Assembly: GCA_014529675.2 (NCBI GenBank)
Contig: CP076040.1
Location: 806,001 to 870,000 of the forward strand
Direction of reading: 5' to 3'
DNA: 64,000 bases
Source: Opitutia bacterium ISCC 52
GTDB lineage: Bacteria > Verrucomicrobiota > Verrucomicrobiia > Opitutales > UBA2995
Positions 9,127 through 18,421 of the stretch are shown here, in pieces. A program made the translations under genes and the position numbers. Each line of letters begins with the position of its first letter. Position 1 is the first letter of the stretch. The notes under the pieces were generated by a model that ran no database searches, was not told the origin of the DNA, and saw only the letters and a program-made list of their open reading frames with translations.

Positions 9127-11181
9127 ATGGTAAAACCGTCTTCGTCTTCTAAGCTCATTTCCTGGGTGGACTATTCATTGTTCCACTCCAGTGATTTTAA
9201 TTGGGTCAAAGGAAGTATTGCCATTGCACTGTGTGTTCACGCTTGGGCGTTGCGTGTTATGGTCGAGTTTGTTCCTCCGAGTGGGTTGCTCTATTTCCTT
9301 GTTCATTGCGGACTTGTCGTTGGCACCACGCTCTCCTTTGCCCTCCTGGCACCTCCACTTATTCTTGAAACTATTCGGGGTTGGAACGATAGACGAATTT
9401 CGGTGGAGGCTTGTTTTTTGTTCGGGCTGGTTCTGATGTTTTTCATCTCTTTATCGGCCTCGTTGCAAAGCCAGCCTTGGTTTTACTATGAGGTTATCTC
9501 AACCGCCCTTATGGTTTACGGTGGTGGACGTCATTGGCTGACTCGGAAAATGAGGCTCATCAAGGAGGCTCTCCCGTTACACTTCAATCGGATTGAGCGG
9601 TGCAATCGAGTGGAGGCTGACGGATCGGTCGTGCGCATTCCATTAGTCGACCTGAAAGCGGGCGATGAGATAAAAGTATCTACCTCCCAGGTGATTCCCG
9701 TAGATGGCGTGGTTGTTCGCGGTGAGGGATACGTATCGGAAGCTTCACTCAAAGGAACTACATTTCCCGTAATTAAACAACCTGGTGATCCGATCCTTGC
9801 AGGGAGTGTTTCTCAAGATGGAATCTTTACTCTGAAAACGTTAGCTCCTTACTTGCCCAGAAAGTTTCAAATCATCTCGAACCCGTTGTTAAATACTGAA
9901 GGTTATGACAACAACTTAAGGGTGAGTTCCATGTATGCGTCACTGATACTTGGAGTGCTTGCCGGTATTGGTTTTGTTGCGGGAGCGGATCGCTCGGGAT
10001 TTTATCCAGCTTTAGTTCAGGCATCAGGCATTCTAATTGCCGGAGGTGCTCTTGTATGGGTTTCGGGTATCCCCGTCCATTACTGGACAGGGCTTGTTCA
10101 TTTGACCAAACGCAAGCTGTACGGACGAGGTCCTGAATTTGTTACTCAAATGGCAAACGTGGATTGTGCATTTTTTGGTAAAACCGGTGTGGTATCGCGT
10201 AACGACCTCAAGCTAGAGCGCTTATTTGTCATGCCTGCTTTTCAAGATCGAGAGGATTGGATAATTTCTCTTATTCATCAAACCAAGCGAATGGTCCATC
10301 ATCCTCTTCTTAATTCTCTGAGTGGTGTCGGAGGATTGATTGATGGCGAACCGGTTCTGGAAGACCTTCAATACAATATTATCCCAGGATCCGGTGTTGA
10401 AGTGAACCTAACTGACGGTTTGGGAAATCGTAGAAAGCTAAGGATTGGCGAACAGCACTACATTCTTGGTCAAAATGGAGAATCTAAATTTAGAGCGATA
10501 CTCGAAGAGCATGATTTTACTTCCGGGAAGAGAATATGGTTCAGCTTGGATGATCGTTTGTGTGCCCTCGCAAAATTGAAAGAGGCGTGGAACATATCTC
10601 CCCAACCTTTCTTTGCTCAAATGAAATATCTGGGAGTTCCCTCAGGGATCCTGACCGGGGACTCTGAATTTGATGATGCCAGATTGGAGGGCCTGGACCT
10701 TGAGAAAAATCTTTCATCACGACAAAAGCAGGACCGCGTCGTGACTGAAATGGAATCGGACCAACGAGTATTATTTGTCGGGGACGGATTAAATGACTTT
10801 CGTGCTATGAGTGCCTCTTATGTATCGATTGCCTTGCGTCATTCACCTGATCCTTTACTTGCTTCAGCTTCAGCTGTGCTAGCCTCAAACAGACTCTCTA
10901 CAATCGCGTTCTCAATCCCTTATTGCCGAAGAATTATTCGGCTGTCCAAAATTAACGAATGGGCTTTTCTAGGAGGAACGACTTTGGTGAGTTTCGGGCT
11001 TATATTAGGCTGGTTGAATCCACTGGCCGCTCTTTCGGCACAGGTGATTGCTTCAGTTGTAATTGCTGCGCAATCTTACTTCTTAGGAAGCAGTGTGCTT
11101 TCCAGCGTGAAGAAACGTTCTCGACGGCGTGTCAGCCAACGCGAAATCCTGGAAGATGTCGCTCCTTACCGTAGGCGCTGA
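9127..11181 (+). CDS. P-type ATPase homologue lacking the catalytic Asp (pseudoenzyme)
   Basis: 684 residues with the layout of a heavy-metal (P1B) ATPase: membrane helices, actuator domain (about 150-260), helices, P and N domains, two last helices. The actuator core VSEASLKGTTFPVIKQPGDP aligns with the family's DESxLTGESxPVxKxxGD, but TGES is replaced by K209-G-T-T. The phosphorylation motif DKTGT is G351-K-T-G-V, so the phosphorylated Asp is missing. The HP motif of the N domain (VHHPLLN) and the hinge GDGLND (552-557) remain. The transmembrane CPC/SPC metal site is replaced by SGIPVHYW. There is no N-terminal metal-binding domain. ATP-driven transport by the standard cycle is therefore unlikely; a regulatory or scaffold role is inference. 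It follows dgkA by 18 bases. Confidence 0.85.
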   Translation: MVKPSSSSKLISWVDYSLFHSSDFNWVKGSIAIALCVHAWALRVMVEFVPPSGLLYFLVHCGLVVGTTLSFALLAPPLILETIRGWNDRRISVEACFLFGLVLMFFISLSASLQSQPWFYYEVISTALMVYGGGRHWLTRKMRLIKEALPLHFNRIERCNRVEADGSVVRIPLVDLKAGDEIKVSTSQVIPVDGVVVRGEGYVSEASLKGTTFPVIKQPGDPILAGSVSQDGIFTLKTLAPYLPRKFQIISNPLLNTEGYDNNLRVSSMYASLILGVLAGIGFVAGADRSGFYPALVQASGILIAGGALVWVSGIPVHYWTGLVHLTKRKLYGRGPEFVTQMANVDCAFFGKTGVVSRNDLKLERLFVMPAFQDREDWIISLIHQTKRMVHHPLLNSLSGVGGLIDGEPVLEDLQYNIIPGSGVEVNLTDGLGNRRKLRIGEQHYILGQNGESKFRAILEEHDFTSGKRIWFSLDDRLCALAKLKEAWNISPQPFFAQMKYLGVPSGILTGDSEFDDARLEGLDLEKNLSSRQKQDRVVTEMESDQRVLFVGDGLNDFRAMSASYVSIALRHSPDPLLASASAVLASNRLSTIAFSIPYCRRIIRLSKINEWAFLGGTTLVSFGLILGWLNPLAALSAQVIASVVIAAQSYFLGSSVLSSVKKRSRRRVSQREILEDVAPYRRR

Positions 11182-11186
11182 GGATA

Positions 11187-11957
11187 CTAAAAGATGAGGT
11201 GTTTGATGGATGCCTTGCTTTCTGCCAGTTGTTTGAGCGCTTCAATGCCGATCTTTACATGAGTGGAGGTAAAATTCTGATTAACCATTGCATCACTCTC
11301 CTCTGTTTTGATGCCCTCAGGAATCATGGGTTCATCGGAGACCAGCAGTAGTGCTCCGGTAGGAATTCGATTGTTAAATCCCACAGAGAAAATAGTGGCC
11401 GTTTCCATTTCGATGGCGTTGCAGCGAATCTTAGTCAGGTAGTCCTTAAACTCCTCATCATGTTCCCAGACTCGGCGGTTGGTTGTGTAGGCAACCCCGG
11501 TGTAGTAATCCTGTTCCTGATCACGGATGGCTTCGGATGTGGCTCTTTGCAGTTCGAATGCGGGCAATGCAGGCACTTCTGGCGGAAAGTAATCGTTGGA
11601 AGTTCCTTCACCTCGGATGGCTGCAATGGGTAATAAAAAGGATCCGATCGGCATATCGCTCTTTAAACTGCCACATTTTCCCAAAAACAGAACTCCCTTG
11701 GGATTGATCGCGGTCAATAGATCCATGATGGATGCAGCGTTGGCGCTACCCATTCCAAAGTTTATCATGGTGATATTATCCGCCGTCGCTGTTGGCATCG
11801 GTTTCCCCTTGCCTTGGACCTTCACACGATTCCAACGAGCAAATTTGTTTAAGTAGTCGTTGAAGTTGGTGAGCAGGATGTACTCCCCGAAATCTTTTAG
11901 TGCAACTCCGGTGTATCTAGGAAGCCAGTTTTCAACAATTCCCTCTTTGGTAACCAT
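11187..11957 (-). CDS. amn: AMP nucleosidase
   Basis: 256 residues from the ATG at 11957; an upstream TTG would add nine. The sequence TKEGIVENWLPRYTG, followed by GEYILLTNF and the phosphorylase-fold blocks MINFGMGSANAAS, LFLGKCGSLK and CNAIEMETATIFSVG, marks it as the short AMP nucleosidase type common in Bacteroidota. It hydrolyses AMP to adenine and ribose 5-phosphate in purine salvage in the cytoplasm. The EMETA block carries the ribose-binding Glu of the purine-phosphorylase superfamily. Convergent, six bases from the end of the ATPase-like gene. Confidence 0.92.
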   Translation of the reverse strand: MVTKEGIVENWLPRYTGVALKDFGEYILLTNFNDYLNKFARWNRVKVQGKGKPMPTATADNITMINFGMGSANAASIMDLLTAINPKGVLFLGKCGSLKSDMPIGSFLLPIAAIRGEGTSNDYFPPEVPALPAFELQRATSEAIRDQEQDYYTGVAYTTNRRVWEHDEEFKDYLTKIRCNAIEMETATIFSVGFNNRIPTGALLLVSDEPMIPEGIKTEESDAMVNQNFTSTHVKIGIEALKQLAESKASIKHLIF

Positions 11958-12008
11958 GGCTAAGCAGAACTGCTTAGTCGGCAAATATCAACTATGAACC
12001 TACTTGGA

Positions 12009-12884
12009 TCAGGCCGATCTGGCTGAATGATCTCTGGGAGCGTACTTTTCCGATTGTTCTTCAGCATGGTACGAACTCCGGACCAAGGGTGCTGATTCAA
12101 TCACTCCAAATCCGATATCGAGACCGAACGTTTTCCAATGTTCGAACTCATCAGGTGTTACCCAGCGCTCTAGTGGAAGATGCTTCGGTGTGGGTTGCAG
12201 GTATTGGCCAATAGTTAAAATATCGATCTCTGCATCCCTCATATCCCGGAGGCATGCTTCAATCTCTTCTGCTTTCTCTCCCAGTCCGAGCATGATGCCG
12301 GATTTGGTCGTAAACCCGCGTTTCTTGGCATGCCGAAGCACAGTCAAAGATTGTTGGTAATCGGCTGTTTTTCTGACCGATCTTTGCAGTCGCTCAACCG
12401 TCTCTACGTTGTGGTTAAGTATATCGGGCTTAGCTTCCAGCACGATATCCAAGTGATCATTGTTACCTTGAAAGTCTGGAATTAATACTTCGACCGCAGT
12501 TTGTGGGTTTCTGTGGCGTATAGCGCGGATGGTTGCAGCCCAAAGGGACGCACCACCATCTTTCAGGTCATCCCGTGCAACGGATGTTATTACGGCATGT
12601 TTGAGCCCCATTTTCGCGACTGCATCTGCTACTCTGGCTGGCTCCCCTAAATCGAGTTCAGGAGGTCTTCCTGTTTGGATAGCACAAAAACCACATGATC
12701 TTGTGCAGACATTTCCCAAGATCATTAAAGTGGCTGTTCCACGTGTCCAACATTCACCCATATTAGGGCATGCGGCACTCTTGCATACGGTATGCAACTT
12801 ATTGGTCTCTACCAATTCATTTACCGCATGGTATTCCGGTCCGGAAGGCAATTTGGCTCTCAACCACTCGGGTTTGTTTTTCAT
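12009..12884 (-). CDS. lipA: Lipoyl synthase
   Basis: 291 residues. A radical-SAM enzyme that inserts two sulfurs into octanoyl groups on lipoyl domains of 2-oxoacid dehydrogenases and the glycine cleavage H protein. The auxiliary cluster ligands Cys34, Cys39 and Cys45 (CKSAACPNMGEC) and the radical-SAM cluster ligands Cys60, Cys64 and Cys67 (CTRSCGFC) are all present, as is the C-terminal RSSYHAEE with the conserved Ser ligand. lipB lies 1.2 kb away on the same strand, separated by an opposing glycosyltransferase gene. Confidence 0.97.
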   Translation of the reverse strand: MKNKPEWLRAKLPSGPEYHAVNELVETNKLHTVCKSAACPNMGECWTRGTATLMILGNVCTRSCGFCAIQTGRPPELDLGEPARVADAVAKMGLKHAVITSVARDDLKDGGASLWAATIRAIRHRNPQTAVEVLIPDFQGNNDHLDIVLEAKPDILNHNVETVERLQRSVRKTADYQQSLTVLRHAKKRGFTTKSGIMLGLGEKAEEIEACLRDMRDAEIDILTIGQYLQPTPKHLPLERWVTPDEFEHWKTFGLDIGFGVIESAPLVRSSYHAEEQSEKYAPRDHSARSA

Positions 12885-13242
12885 ATGCGAATCTCTGGTC
12901 CTATCTTACCAATATCAAAATTCATTGGCGACTATGGAGGGCCTATAAGTCATTTCAATGGGAAAACAGGCTTTATCGATCACGATCGACTTTTGCCTGC
13001 AAGATTTCCTGTTTTGAGTGCAGGAACAAAGTATGAATTGTCCGTTGGGAAACGCTTTCCATTTTCATTTTGAGGTGCTTGGATCATGAAAATACAAAAA
13101 TGAATGTCAAAATTGCGTAAAAGCTCTGAGCCGGGTAATTCAACGCTCTTTTTATTCATTCACTTTGAATTAAATTGGTTATTCATTTTTGTTTAAATAG
13201 CTCTCAGGAGCGCTCATCTCATCCCTTTCTTAATTTCCTCTC
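12885..13242 (+). other. Divergent intergenic region between lipA and the glycosyltransferase
   Basis: 358 bases with no gene I can defend. An ATG directly abutting the lipA start codon opens a 62-residue frame (12885-13073) whose middle, HFNGKTGFIDHD, faintly resembles a cold-shock RNP motif; the match is too short to call. The right half is AT-rich and probably carries the promoter of the glycosyltransferase gene. No riboswitch or terminator was recognised. Confidence 0.4.
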
Positions 13243-14094
13243 ATGAATGCAAATAGAGGTGTCGTTTACATTTCTACTGGCGACAGGTTTTATGACGAAT
13301 GTCTAAAATCAGTCGGTAGCCTGAAGCAGCATAATCCAGATTTATCGGTAACGATATTTACGGATCGTGAGGAGGTGGACCCACTCTTTGATAACTTTGT
13401 CCAAATTGAGAAGCCCTATTTCTCGGTGTTGGACAAAATCTGCAATATCTGGAAAACTCCTTATGATCAGACTCTCTTCATCGATTCTGATACTTACATA
13501 ACGGGCAGCCTTGATGAATACTTTGATGTTCTAGAATACTGCGATTTTGCCGGAACGATTGCGTCTGCACGCGGGTATTGGTACGAAGGTGAGATGGATA
13601 TCCCTCGAGGCCTGTGTGACATCAATGGAGGAGTCCTTTGTTTCCGAAATACCCTGGCAGTAATGAATGCGTTAAAACAGTGGCATTCGGAATATCTAAA
13701 AACTGCCGGATGGCTTGAGAAATACGGACCTGATGAGTGGTATCTCACGAACGATCAACCGAGTCTTCGAAAATTAATTTGGACCAACCGCGACATACGT
13801 GTGGCCATTTTACCAGATGAATACAACGCGTTAAGGTTATTTGGAACCCGTCTATGGGGAGAAGCGAAGATCGTCCACGGTAGATGCGATATTCTTCGAA
13901 TTGCCAAAGAGATGAATGAAAATGCAGGAGAGAACAGAGTCTTTCTTCAAGGAGCTGGAACGGATATGCCTATTCAAAACATTTCAGTCTGGAATGGATT
14001 GAAGCAAAGCTTCCGCATGTTTATCTCCATTTTCTATCTGAAATTTAAATTGTTTGAGAGTCCTGTTCTCCAGTTGATACGGAAGAAGACTTAG
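13243..14094 (+). CDS. Nucleotide-sugar glycosyltransferase (GT-A fold)
   Basis: 283 residues, no signal peptide. The N-terminus GVVYISTGDRFYDECLKSVGSLKQ and IFTDRE resembles GT8-like and related GT-A transferases, and FIDSDTYI supplies the metal-binding DxD motif around residue 80. DINGGVLCF and NDQPSLRKLIW fit the acceptor side of the pocket. It probably transfers a sugar to a cell-surface glycan in the cytoplasm; donor and acceptor are unknown. It is a single gene on the strand opposite to its neighbours and its upstream region is AT-rich, compatible with late insertion between lipA and lipB. Confidence 0.78.
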   Translation: MNANRGVVYISTGDRFYDECLKSVGSLKQHNPDLSVTIFTDREEVDPLFDNFVQIEKPYFSVLDKICNIWKTPYDQTLFIDSDTYITGSLDEYFDVLEYCDFAGTIASARGYWYEGEMDIPRGLCDINGGVLCFRNTLAVMNALKQWHSEYLKTAGWLEKYGPDEWYLTNDQPSLRKLIWTNRDIRVAILPDEYNALRLFGTRLWGEAKIVHGRCDILRIAKEMNENAGENRVFLQGAGTDMPIQNISVWNGLKQSFRMFISIFYLKFKLFESPVLQLIRKKT

Positions 14095-14124
14095 ACATCC
14101 AACCGGTCTGTTGTAAGTCCCAAA

Positions 14125-14796
14125 TCAGATGCCAACGAAATAGGATCTGAATACTGATTCGAAGGATTGAGATACGACAGACTGAAGGTGACTCATATCC
14201 ACCTCATACCCCAATTCCTGTTTTAGAGAAGTGACTGTTCCATCGACAATGCCACAAGGAACAATACCTGTAAACGGGCTAAGGTCATTGTTAGCATTTA
14301 ATGCAAATCCGTGGTAGCTGACCCACGATTTTACCGCTACGCCGATGGCGGCAATTTTGCGTTTTTCTATCCAGATTCCGGTCAATCCATCGCGACGTTT
14401 AGCCTTCAGATCAAATCGACCGACAATGTCTATTAACACGTCCTCCATTAAACGAAGGTATGCGTGAAGGTCTCTCAGTTTTTCGAGGCTGATGATAGGG
14501 TAAGTAGTTAGTTGACCAGGACCATGATAAGTTATGTCACCACCTCGGTTTGTTTTGTGCAGAGTGATGCCTTTTTCGTTCAAGGTATCTTCATCCCAAA
14601 TCAGGTGGTTTTCAGCGCCCTTGCGTAAACCCATTGTGTAGGCGGGTAGGTGCTCCGTGAATACGAGCGTATCTTTCCGCTTTCCGTCTATTCTTTCACG
14701 CACATAGCCTTGCTGCTTTTCAAGGGCGCTATCATAATCGGTATTCCCCCAATCCTCTATCTCGAAAGGAAATGGTTTGGCGGCTTTGTCTTTCAT
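14125..14796 (-). CDS. lipB: Octanoyltransferase
   Basis: 223 residues. LipB moves octanoyl from acyl carrier protein to lipoyl domains, the step before LipA. The RGGDITYHGPGQLTTYPI block is the family signature; KIAAIGVAVKSWVSYHGFALN holds the conserved Lys of the catalytic dyad, and GIVPCGI holds the catalytic Cys. It starts 61 bases after the last gene of the antiporter operon on the same strand, so it may be read from that transcript. Confidence 0.96.
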   Translation of the reverse strand: MKDKAAKPFPFEIEDWGNTDYDSALEKQQGYVRERIDGKRKDTLVFTEHLPAYTMGLRKGAENHLIWDEDTLNEKGITLHKTNRGGDITYHGPGQLTTYPIISLEKLRDLHAYLRLMEDVLIDIVGRFDLKAKRRDGLTGIWIEKRKIAAIGVAVKSWVSYHGFALNANNDLSPFTGIVPCGIVDGTVTSLKQELGYEVDMSHLQSVVSQSFESVFRSYFVGI

Positions 14797-14856
14797 TCTG
14801 AATCAGACCAGCGTCTGGATCGGGCTGGTCACTTGGAACTAGCCCAGGAACTTGCT

Positions 14857-16635
14857 TTAGAAAAGGAAAAGCAAGGCCAGAAATAGAACCGAAAGCCAAG
14901 CCGTGATACCGATAGGGAATGCACCTTTATCAACCTGGGTTTGGATCGTTGTTTTTAATGTCTGTTGGTCTTCCTTGTTTTTCCCGGTCAGAGTCCAATA
15001 AGGAGTCAGAATTAAAAGCAGTGCGCGCGTGGGTCCGGTAGCAGCGAGCTCTCCCAGTTTGGTGGTAAATCCGCCAATAAAAGTTTGATGTGCAATTCCG
15101 TTGATACCGTTCAGTCCACGATCCATCAGACCATAAAATGCTTTGCCTCCTTTTCGGTAGAGCCAGTCAGTATCCAAACTGATGGTGGCCGTGCGCTTGA
15201 GCATCGGCAGGAAAAGGAAGAACACTAAGGCAGAAAACATCAGCAACTGCATCTGCGTTACCAGGTGCGGTACCGTGTAAGCCTTATAATCAACTGCAAA
15301 CGGTAGTATACTGTAGAGCTCGTTGGGGCGTAGCCCCATATAGATACAGAGGAAGGATAAAAAGGCCATGGCCAGAAGCATGGTCTTGGGGGCTTCCTTC
15401 GGACGGAGTCCACGGTCTACATTGAAGAATACAAAATAGGGAAACTTGATGCCCGCGTGCAGGAATACGCCTGCTGAGGCTAGCTCCAGGACTATCCAGG
15501 GCCAAAAGAGATGCGAGTACTCCGTTGCTGCGATGATAATCGTCTTAGACGTAAAGCCGCTAGTGAACGGCACTGCGGAAATCGCTAAGGCGCCGATCGT
15601 TCCAAATATGAGCGTCAGGGGCATCGTTTTATAGAGCCCACCCAGTTCGGTACATTTGCTTTTCCCGGTCCGGTAGAGCACCGCACCCGCTGACATCCAA
15701 AGCAGCGATTTATAAATGATGTGACAGAATGCGTGCGCAACGGCCCCACTGATCGCCATCTTGGTACCGATGCCTGCGGCACACACCATGAAACCTACCT
15801 GGTTAATGATAGAGTAGGCGAGGATACGACGCATGTCGTTTTCCAGCAGGGCGTAAATGATCCCAAAGACCGTCATCGCGCAACCCACCCAAATCAGTGG
15901 TTCCCAACCGGCGAAACCTCGCAGCAGTACGTAGACTGCGGTCTTGGTTGTGTAAGCACTCAGAATGACCCCGCCCGTTACACTGGCTTCCGGGTAAGCA
16001 TCGGACAACCAGGCAGACACCCCGGGAGCTGCTGCGTTTACCAGGAATCCCAAAAGGATTAAGGTGCTGGCCGTGTTTGCATTCTCAAATTGAAAACCAT
16101 CGAATGCGATTCCGTCTCCGGCTGAGATGGTCATGACTATTCCTGCCAGGAGAAGTAGGCCACCAAAGATATGGACCAATACGTAGCGGAAGGCGGCACT
16201 TTTGGCTTTCTCCGTGTTACGCGCCATAATGACGAAGGTGGAGGAAATCGCCATGAGCTCCCAATTGATGTAGAGCGTGATTAAGTCACCTGAGAAAATT
16301 ACCCCTAAGGCCGAGCCAATGTATACGAGTGCCCAGGTATGCTGAAAGGCCTTTTTCACATAGAAGGCAAAGAGCATCGCCGCCGCGGCGTTCAGCGTAA
16401 AAATATAGCCGAAGGCCTTACTGAGTTTATCGACCCTGAGTGGCTCGATTTCCCCGAATCCTGGAAGGAATGAGAAGGAAGGTCCATCGCCTACAGGCAA
16501 CGCGGCAATATAGAAAAAGACAACAGCTGGAACCAGAATGAGAAATACATTACGAGCCACACCCTTGATGACGGGGGTTAGGCAGGCAGCTACGAAGAGC
16601 AGAAATGCGGGAGGAATATTACTGAGCGTCTCCAT
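14857..16635 (-). CDS. MrpD/NuoL-type antiporter subunit (third copy)
   Basis: 592 residues, about 14 or more membrane helices plus a long hydrophilic C-terminal stretch and a final anchor helix. The core NWELMAISSTFVIMA carries the conserved Glu of helix 5 of proton-pumping subunits, and AYTTKTAVYVLLR holds the conserved Lys of helix 7. It belongs to the NuoL/M/N-MrpA/D superfamily and would form one of the proton or sodium channels of the antiporter. It overlaps the small upstream gene by 17 bases and is the most divergent of the three copies; it is the last antiporter gene of the operon. Confidence 0.88.
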   Translation of the reverse strand: METLSNIPPAFLLFVAACLTPVIKGVARNVFLILVPAVVFFYIAALPVGDGPSFSFLPGFGEIEPLRVDKLSKAFGYIFTLNAAAAMLFAFYVKKAFQHTWALVYIGSALGVIFSGDLITLYINWELMAISSTFVIMARNTEKAKSAAFRYVLVHIFGGLLLLAGIVMTISAGDGIAFDGFQFENANTASTLILLGFLVNAAAPGVSAWLSDAYPEASVTGGVILSAYTTKTAVYVLLRGFAGWEPLIWVGCAMTVFGIIYALLENDMRRILAYSIINQVGFMVCAAGIGTKMAISGAVAHAFCHIIYKSLLWMSAGAVLYRTGKSKCTELGGLYKTMPLTLIFGTIGALAISAVPFTSGFTSKTIIIAATEYSHLFWPWIVLELASAGVFLHAGIKFPYFVFFNVDRGLRPKEAPKTMLLAMAFLSFLCIYMGLRPNELYSILPFAVDYKAYTVPHLVTQMQLLMFSALVFFLFLPMLKRTATISLDTDWLYRKGGKAFYGLMDRGLNGINGIAHQTFIGGFTTKLGELAATGPTRALLLILTPYWTLTGKNKEDQQTLKTTIQTQVDKGAFPIGITAWLSVLFLALLFLF

Positions 16636-16918
16636 CTATGTCCTCCGGTAAGCTGGTTTCTTCCACTTCTCCATAGTAGTTGTCATCGCGTTTCAAAATG
16701 AAGCCCAGGCCCTTGGCACCGATTATCATGATCGCACAGCCAATGAAGCCGGTAATCGCGTAAAATGAAAAGACAGCATCGATGTCAAAGTGTGGATGAC
16801 GGTGGATGAATAGTTCCGCGACCACGGTCAGTCCGCAGGTGATCCATAAAAGCCACCAAAGGAGCTTTCTTGAGGACTTGTGGTCAAACCAATCGAATTC
16901 TTTTTTGGGATTTTCCAT
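16619..16918 (-). CDS. Small two-helix membrane protein of the antiporter operon
   Basis: 99 residues: a polar N-terminus with FDWFDHKSSRK, two hydrophobic segments (about 19-37 and 49-73), and an acidic C-terminus (EEVEETSLPEDIDGD-like). Not one of the seven named Mrp subunits. It sits nine bases after the second MrpD-like gene and overlaps the third by 17 bases, so it is almost certainly translated as part of the operon and may be an accessory subunit tying the extra MrpD copy to the complex. Function unknown. Confidence 0.8.
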   Translation of the reverse strand: MENPKKEFDWFDHKSSRKLLWWLLWITCGLTVVAELFIHRHPHFDIDAVFSFYAITGFIGCAIMIIGAKGLGFILKRDDNYYGEVEETSLPEDIDGDAQ

Positions 16919-16926
16919 GGTTCAGA

Positions 16927-18420
16927 TTATCCGCCTGATCCGAGCATGAGCCCGGCGAGGTTGATTAAAAATTGAGGTTTAATAAACAGCACCAGTGCCA
17001 AGGTGGATGTGATGCAAACGGGCAGAACGCAGGGCAGAGAAGCTTCTTCCACGGCCTTCCAGGAGAATGGAGTTTTTGATAGCTCCTTGTCTTTCGGGAA
17101 AAATGCACGGTAGCCAATAGGGAGCAGGTAGGCCGCGTTTAGGATGGTGCTGATCAAGAATATCACAAGCAGAGCTATCTGGCCTGCGTCGACAGTCCCG
17201 GTCACCAAGTAAAATTTACTGATCAATCCCCCGGTTGGAGGCAGTCCGGTTACGCTCAGCGCACCAATCGTGAAGGCGGCAAAGGTGAATGGCATCTTCT
17301 TGCCCAAGCCGTCCATTTGGCTGATGTACTTTTTACCGGTGGCCACAAAGACCGCGCCGGCACACATGAACAGAGTGATCTTACCAACCGCGTGCATCGC
17401 GATATGGGTCATTGACCCGGTAACGGCTCGGTCACTCAAAAGCGCTACCCCCAGAATGATGTAAGACAGTTGCCCAATCGTGGAGAAGGCTAAGCGCCGT
17501 TTCAGATTGTCTTGGCTCAGCGCTATCAGTGACGAAGTAATCACCGTAAAGGCAGCGATCCAGGCAATCACGGTTGCGATATCCATACTCTCTAGGAAAT
17601 CGATGCCGAAGACCCCGGTGAATACACGCAGGATACAAAATACACCCACTTTCACTACCGCCACCGCGTGGAGCAGGGCACTGACTGGAGTGGGAGCGAC
17701 CATCGCTCCTGGCAACCAGGAGTGAAAGGGCATGATCCCCGCCTTGGCAAAACCGAAGGTGAAAAGTAACAACAGGACCAACGCAGTCGAGGGGCTGACG
17801 TGCCCAGCCAGAAATCCTTCCGGACTAAAGTCCATACTGCTGCCTGTCTTAACAAAGACGAATATAAGCGCAGGAAGAACAAATCCGATGGACGTTGTTA
17901 GCAGATAGGTCAGGTAAGTTCTTCCACCTGTTCTGGCTTCCTTATCCTGGTGGTGTGTCACCAGTGGATAGGTCGCCAGTGACAGCATTTCGTAGAAGAG
18001 GTAAAGCGTGAACAAGTTACCAGAGAAGGCCACACCGATGGTTGCGGACAAGGAAACAGCAAAGAATGAAAAGAACCGGGTTTGCGAGTGTTCCTTCAAC
18101 CCCCGCATGTATCCAATCGAATAAAGGGAGGTCACAATCCAAAGGGATGAGGCGACCAGGCCAAATAGCATTCCCAGTCCATCCACCCGAAATTCGATAG
18201 CGATGTTTGGTAAAATTTGCCACAGGGTATATTCGATCTTGGTGCCGGCCAAGACCGTGGGAAGCATGTAGAGCACCAGCCCAAATTTTATGATCCCAGC
18301 TACAAACGTAGCGCCTTCCCGTGCGTTGGGTGATTTGCGCAGCAGCACAATCGGCAACACTGCGATGAGCGAAACCAGGCAGGCCAGAAGGGGAGTGATA
18401 CTTGTAATCGTAGAACTCAT
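16927..18420 (-). CDS. MrpD/NuoM-type antiporter subunit (second copy)
   Basis: 497 residues, about 14 membrane helices. FLFYEMLSLATYPLV has the helix-5 Glu, and the block MPFHSWLPGAMVAPTPVSALLHAVAVVKVGVF with its Lys is the classical proton-channel signature of the NuoL/M/N-Mrp superfamily. Starts one base after the stop of the first MrpD gene, so translation is coupled. It is closer to MrpD/MbhH proteins than to the third copy. Confidence 0.92.
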   Translation of the reverse strand: MSSTITSITPLLACLVSLIAVLPIVLLRKSPNAREGATFVAGIIKFGLVLYMLPTVLAGTKIEYTLWQILPNIAIEFRVDGLGMLFGLVASSLWIVTSLYSIGYMRGLKEHSQTRFFSFFAVSLSATIGVAFSGNLFTLYLFYEMLSLATYPLVTHHQDKEARTGGRTYLTYLLTTSIGFVLPALIFVFVKTGSSMDFSPEGFLAGHVSPSTALVLLLLFTFGFAKAGIMPFHSWLPGAMVAPTPVSALLHAVAVVKVGVFCILRVFTGVFGIDFLESMDIATVIAWIAAFTVITSSLIALSQDNLKRRLAFSTIGQLSYIILGVALLSDRAVTGSMTHIAMHAVGKITLFMCAGAVFVATGKKYISQMDGLGKKMPFTFAAFTIGALSVTGLPPTGGLISKFYLVTGTVDAGQIALLVIFLISTILNAAYLLPIGYRAFFPKDKELSKTPFSWKAVEEASLPCVLPVCITSTLALVLFIKPQFLINLAGLMLGSGG

Positions 18421-18421
18421 G

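Noticed and set aside
12885-13073. A 62-residue ORF abutting lipA with a cold-shock-like HFNGKTGF stretch.
   Set aside because: Similarity is limited to a few residues, the rest does not fit the cold-shock fold, and there is no ribosome-binding site.
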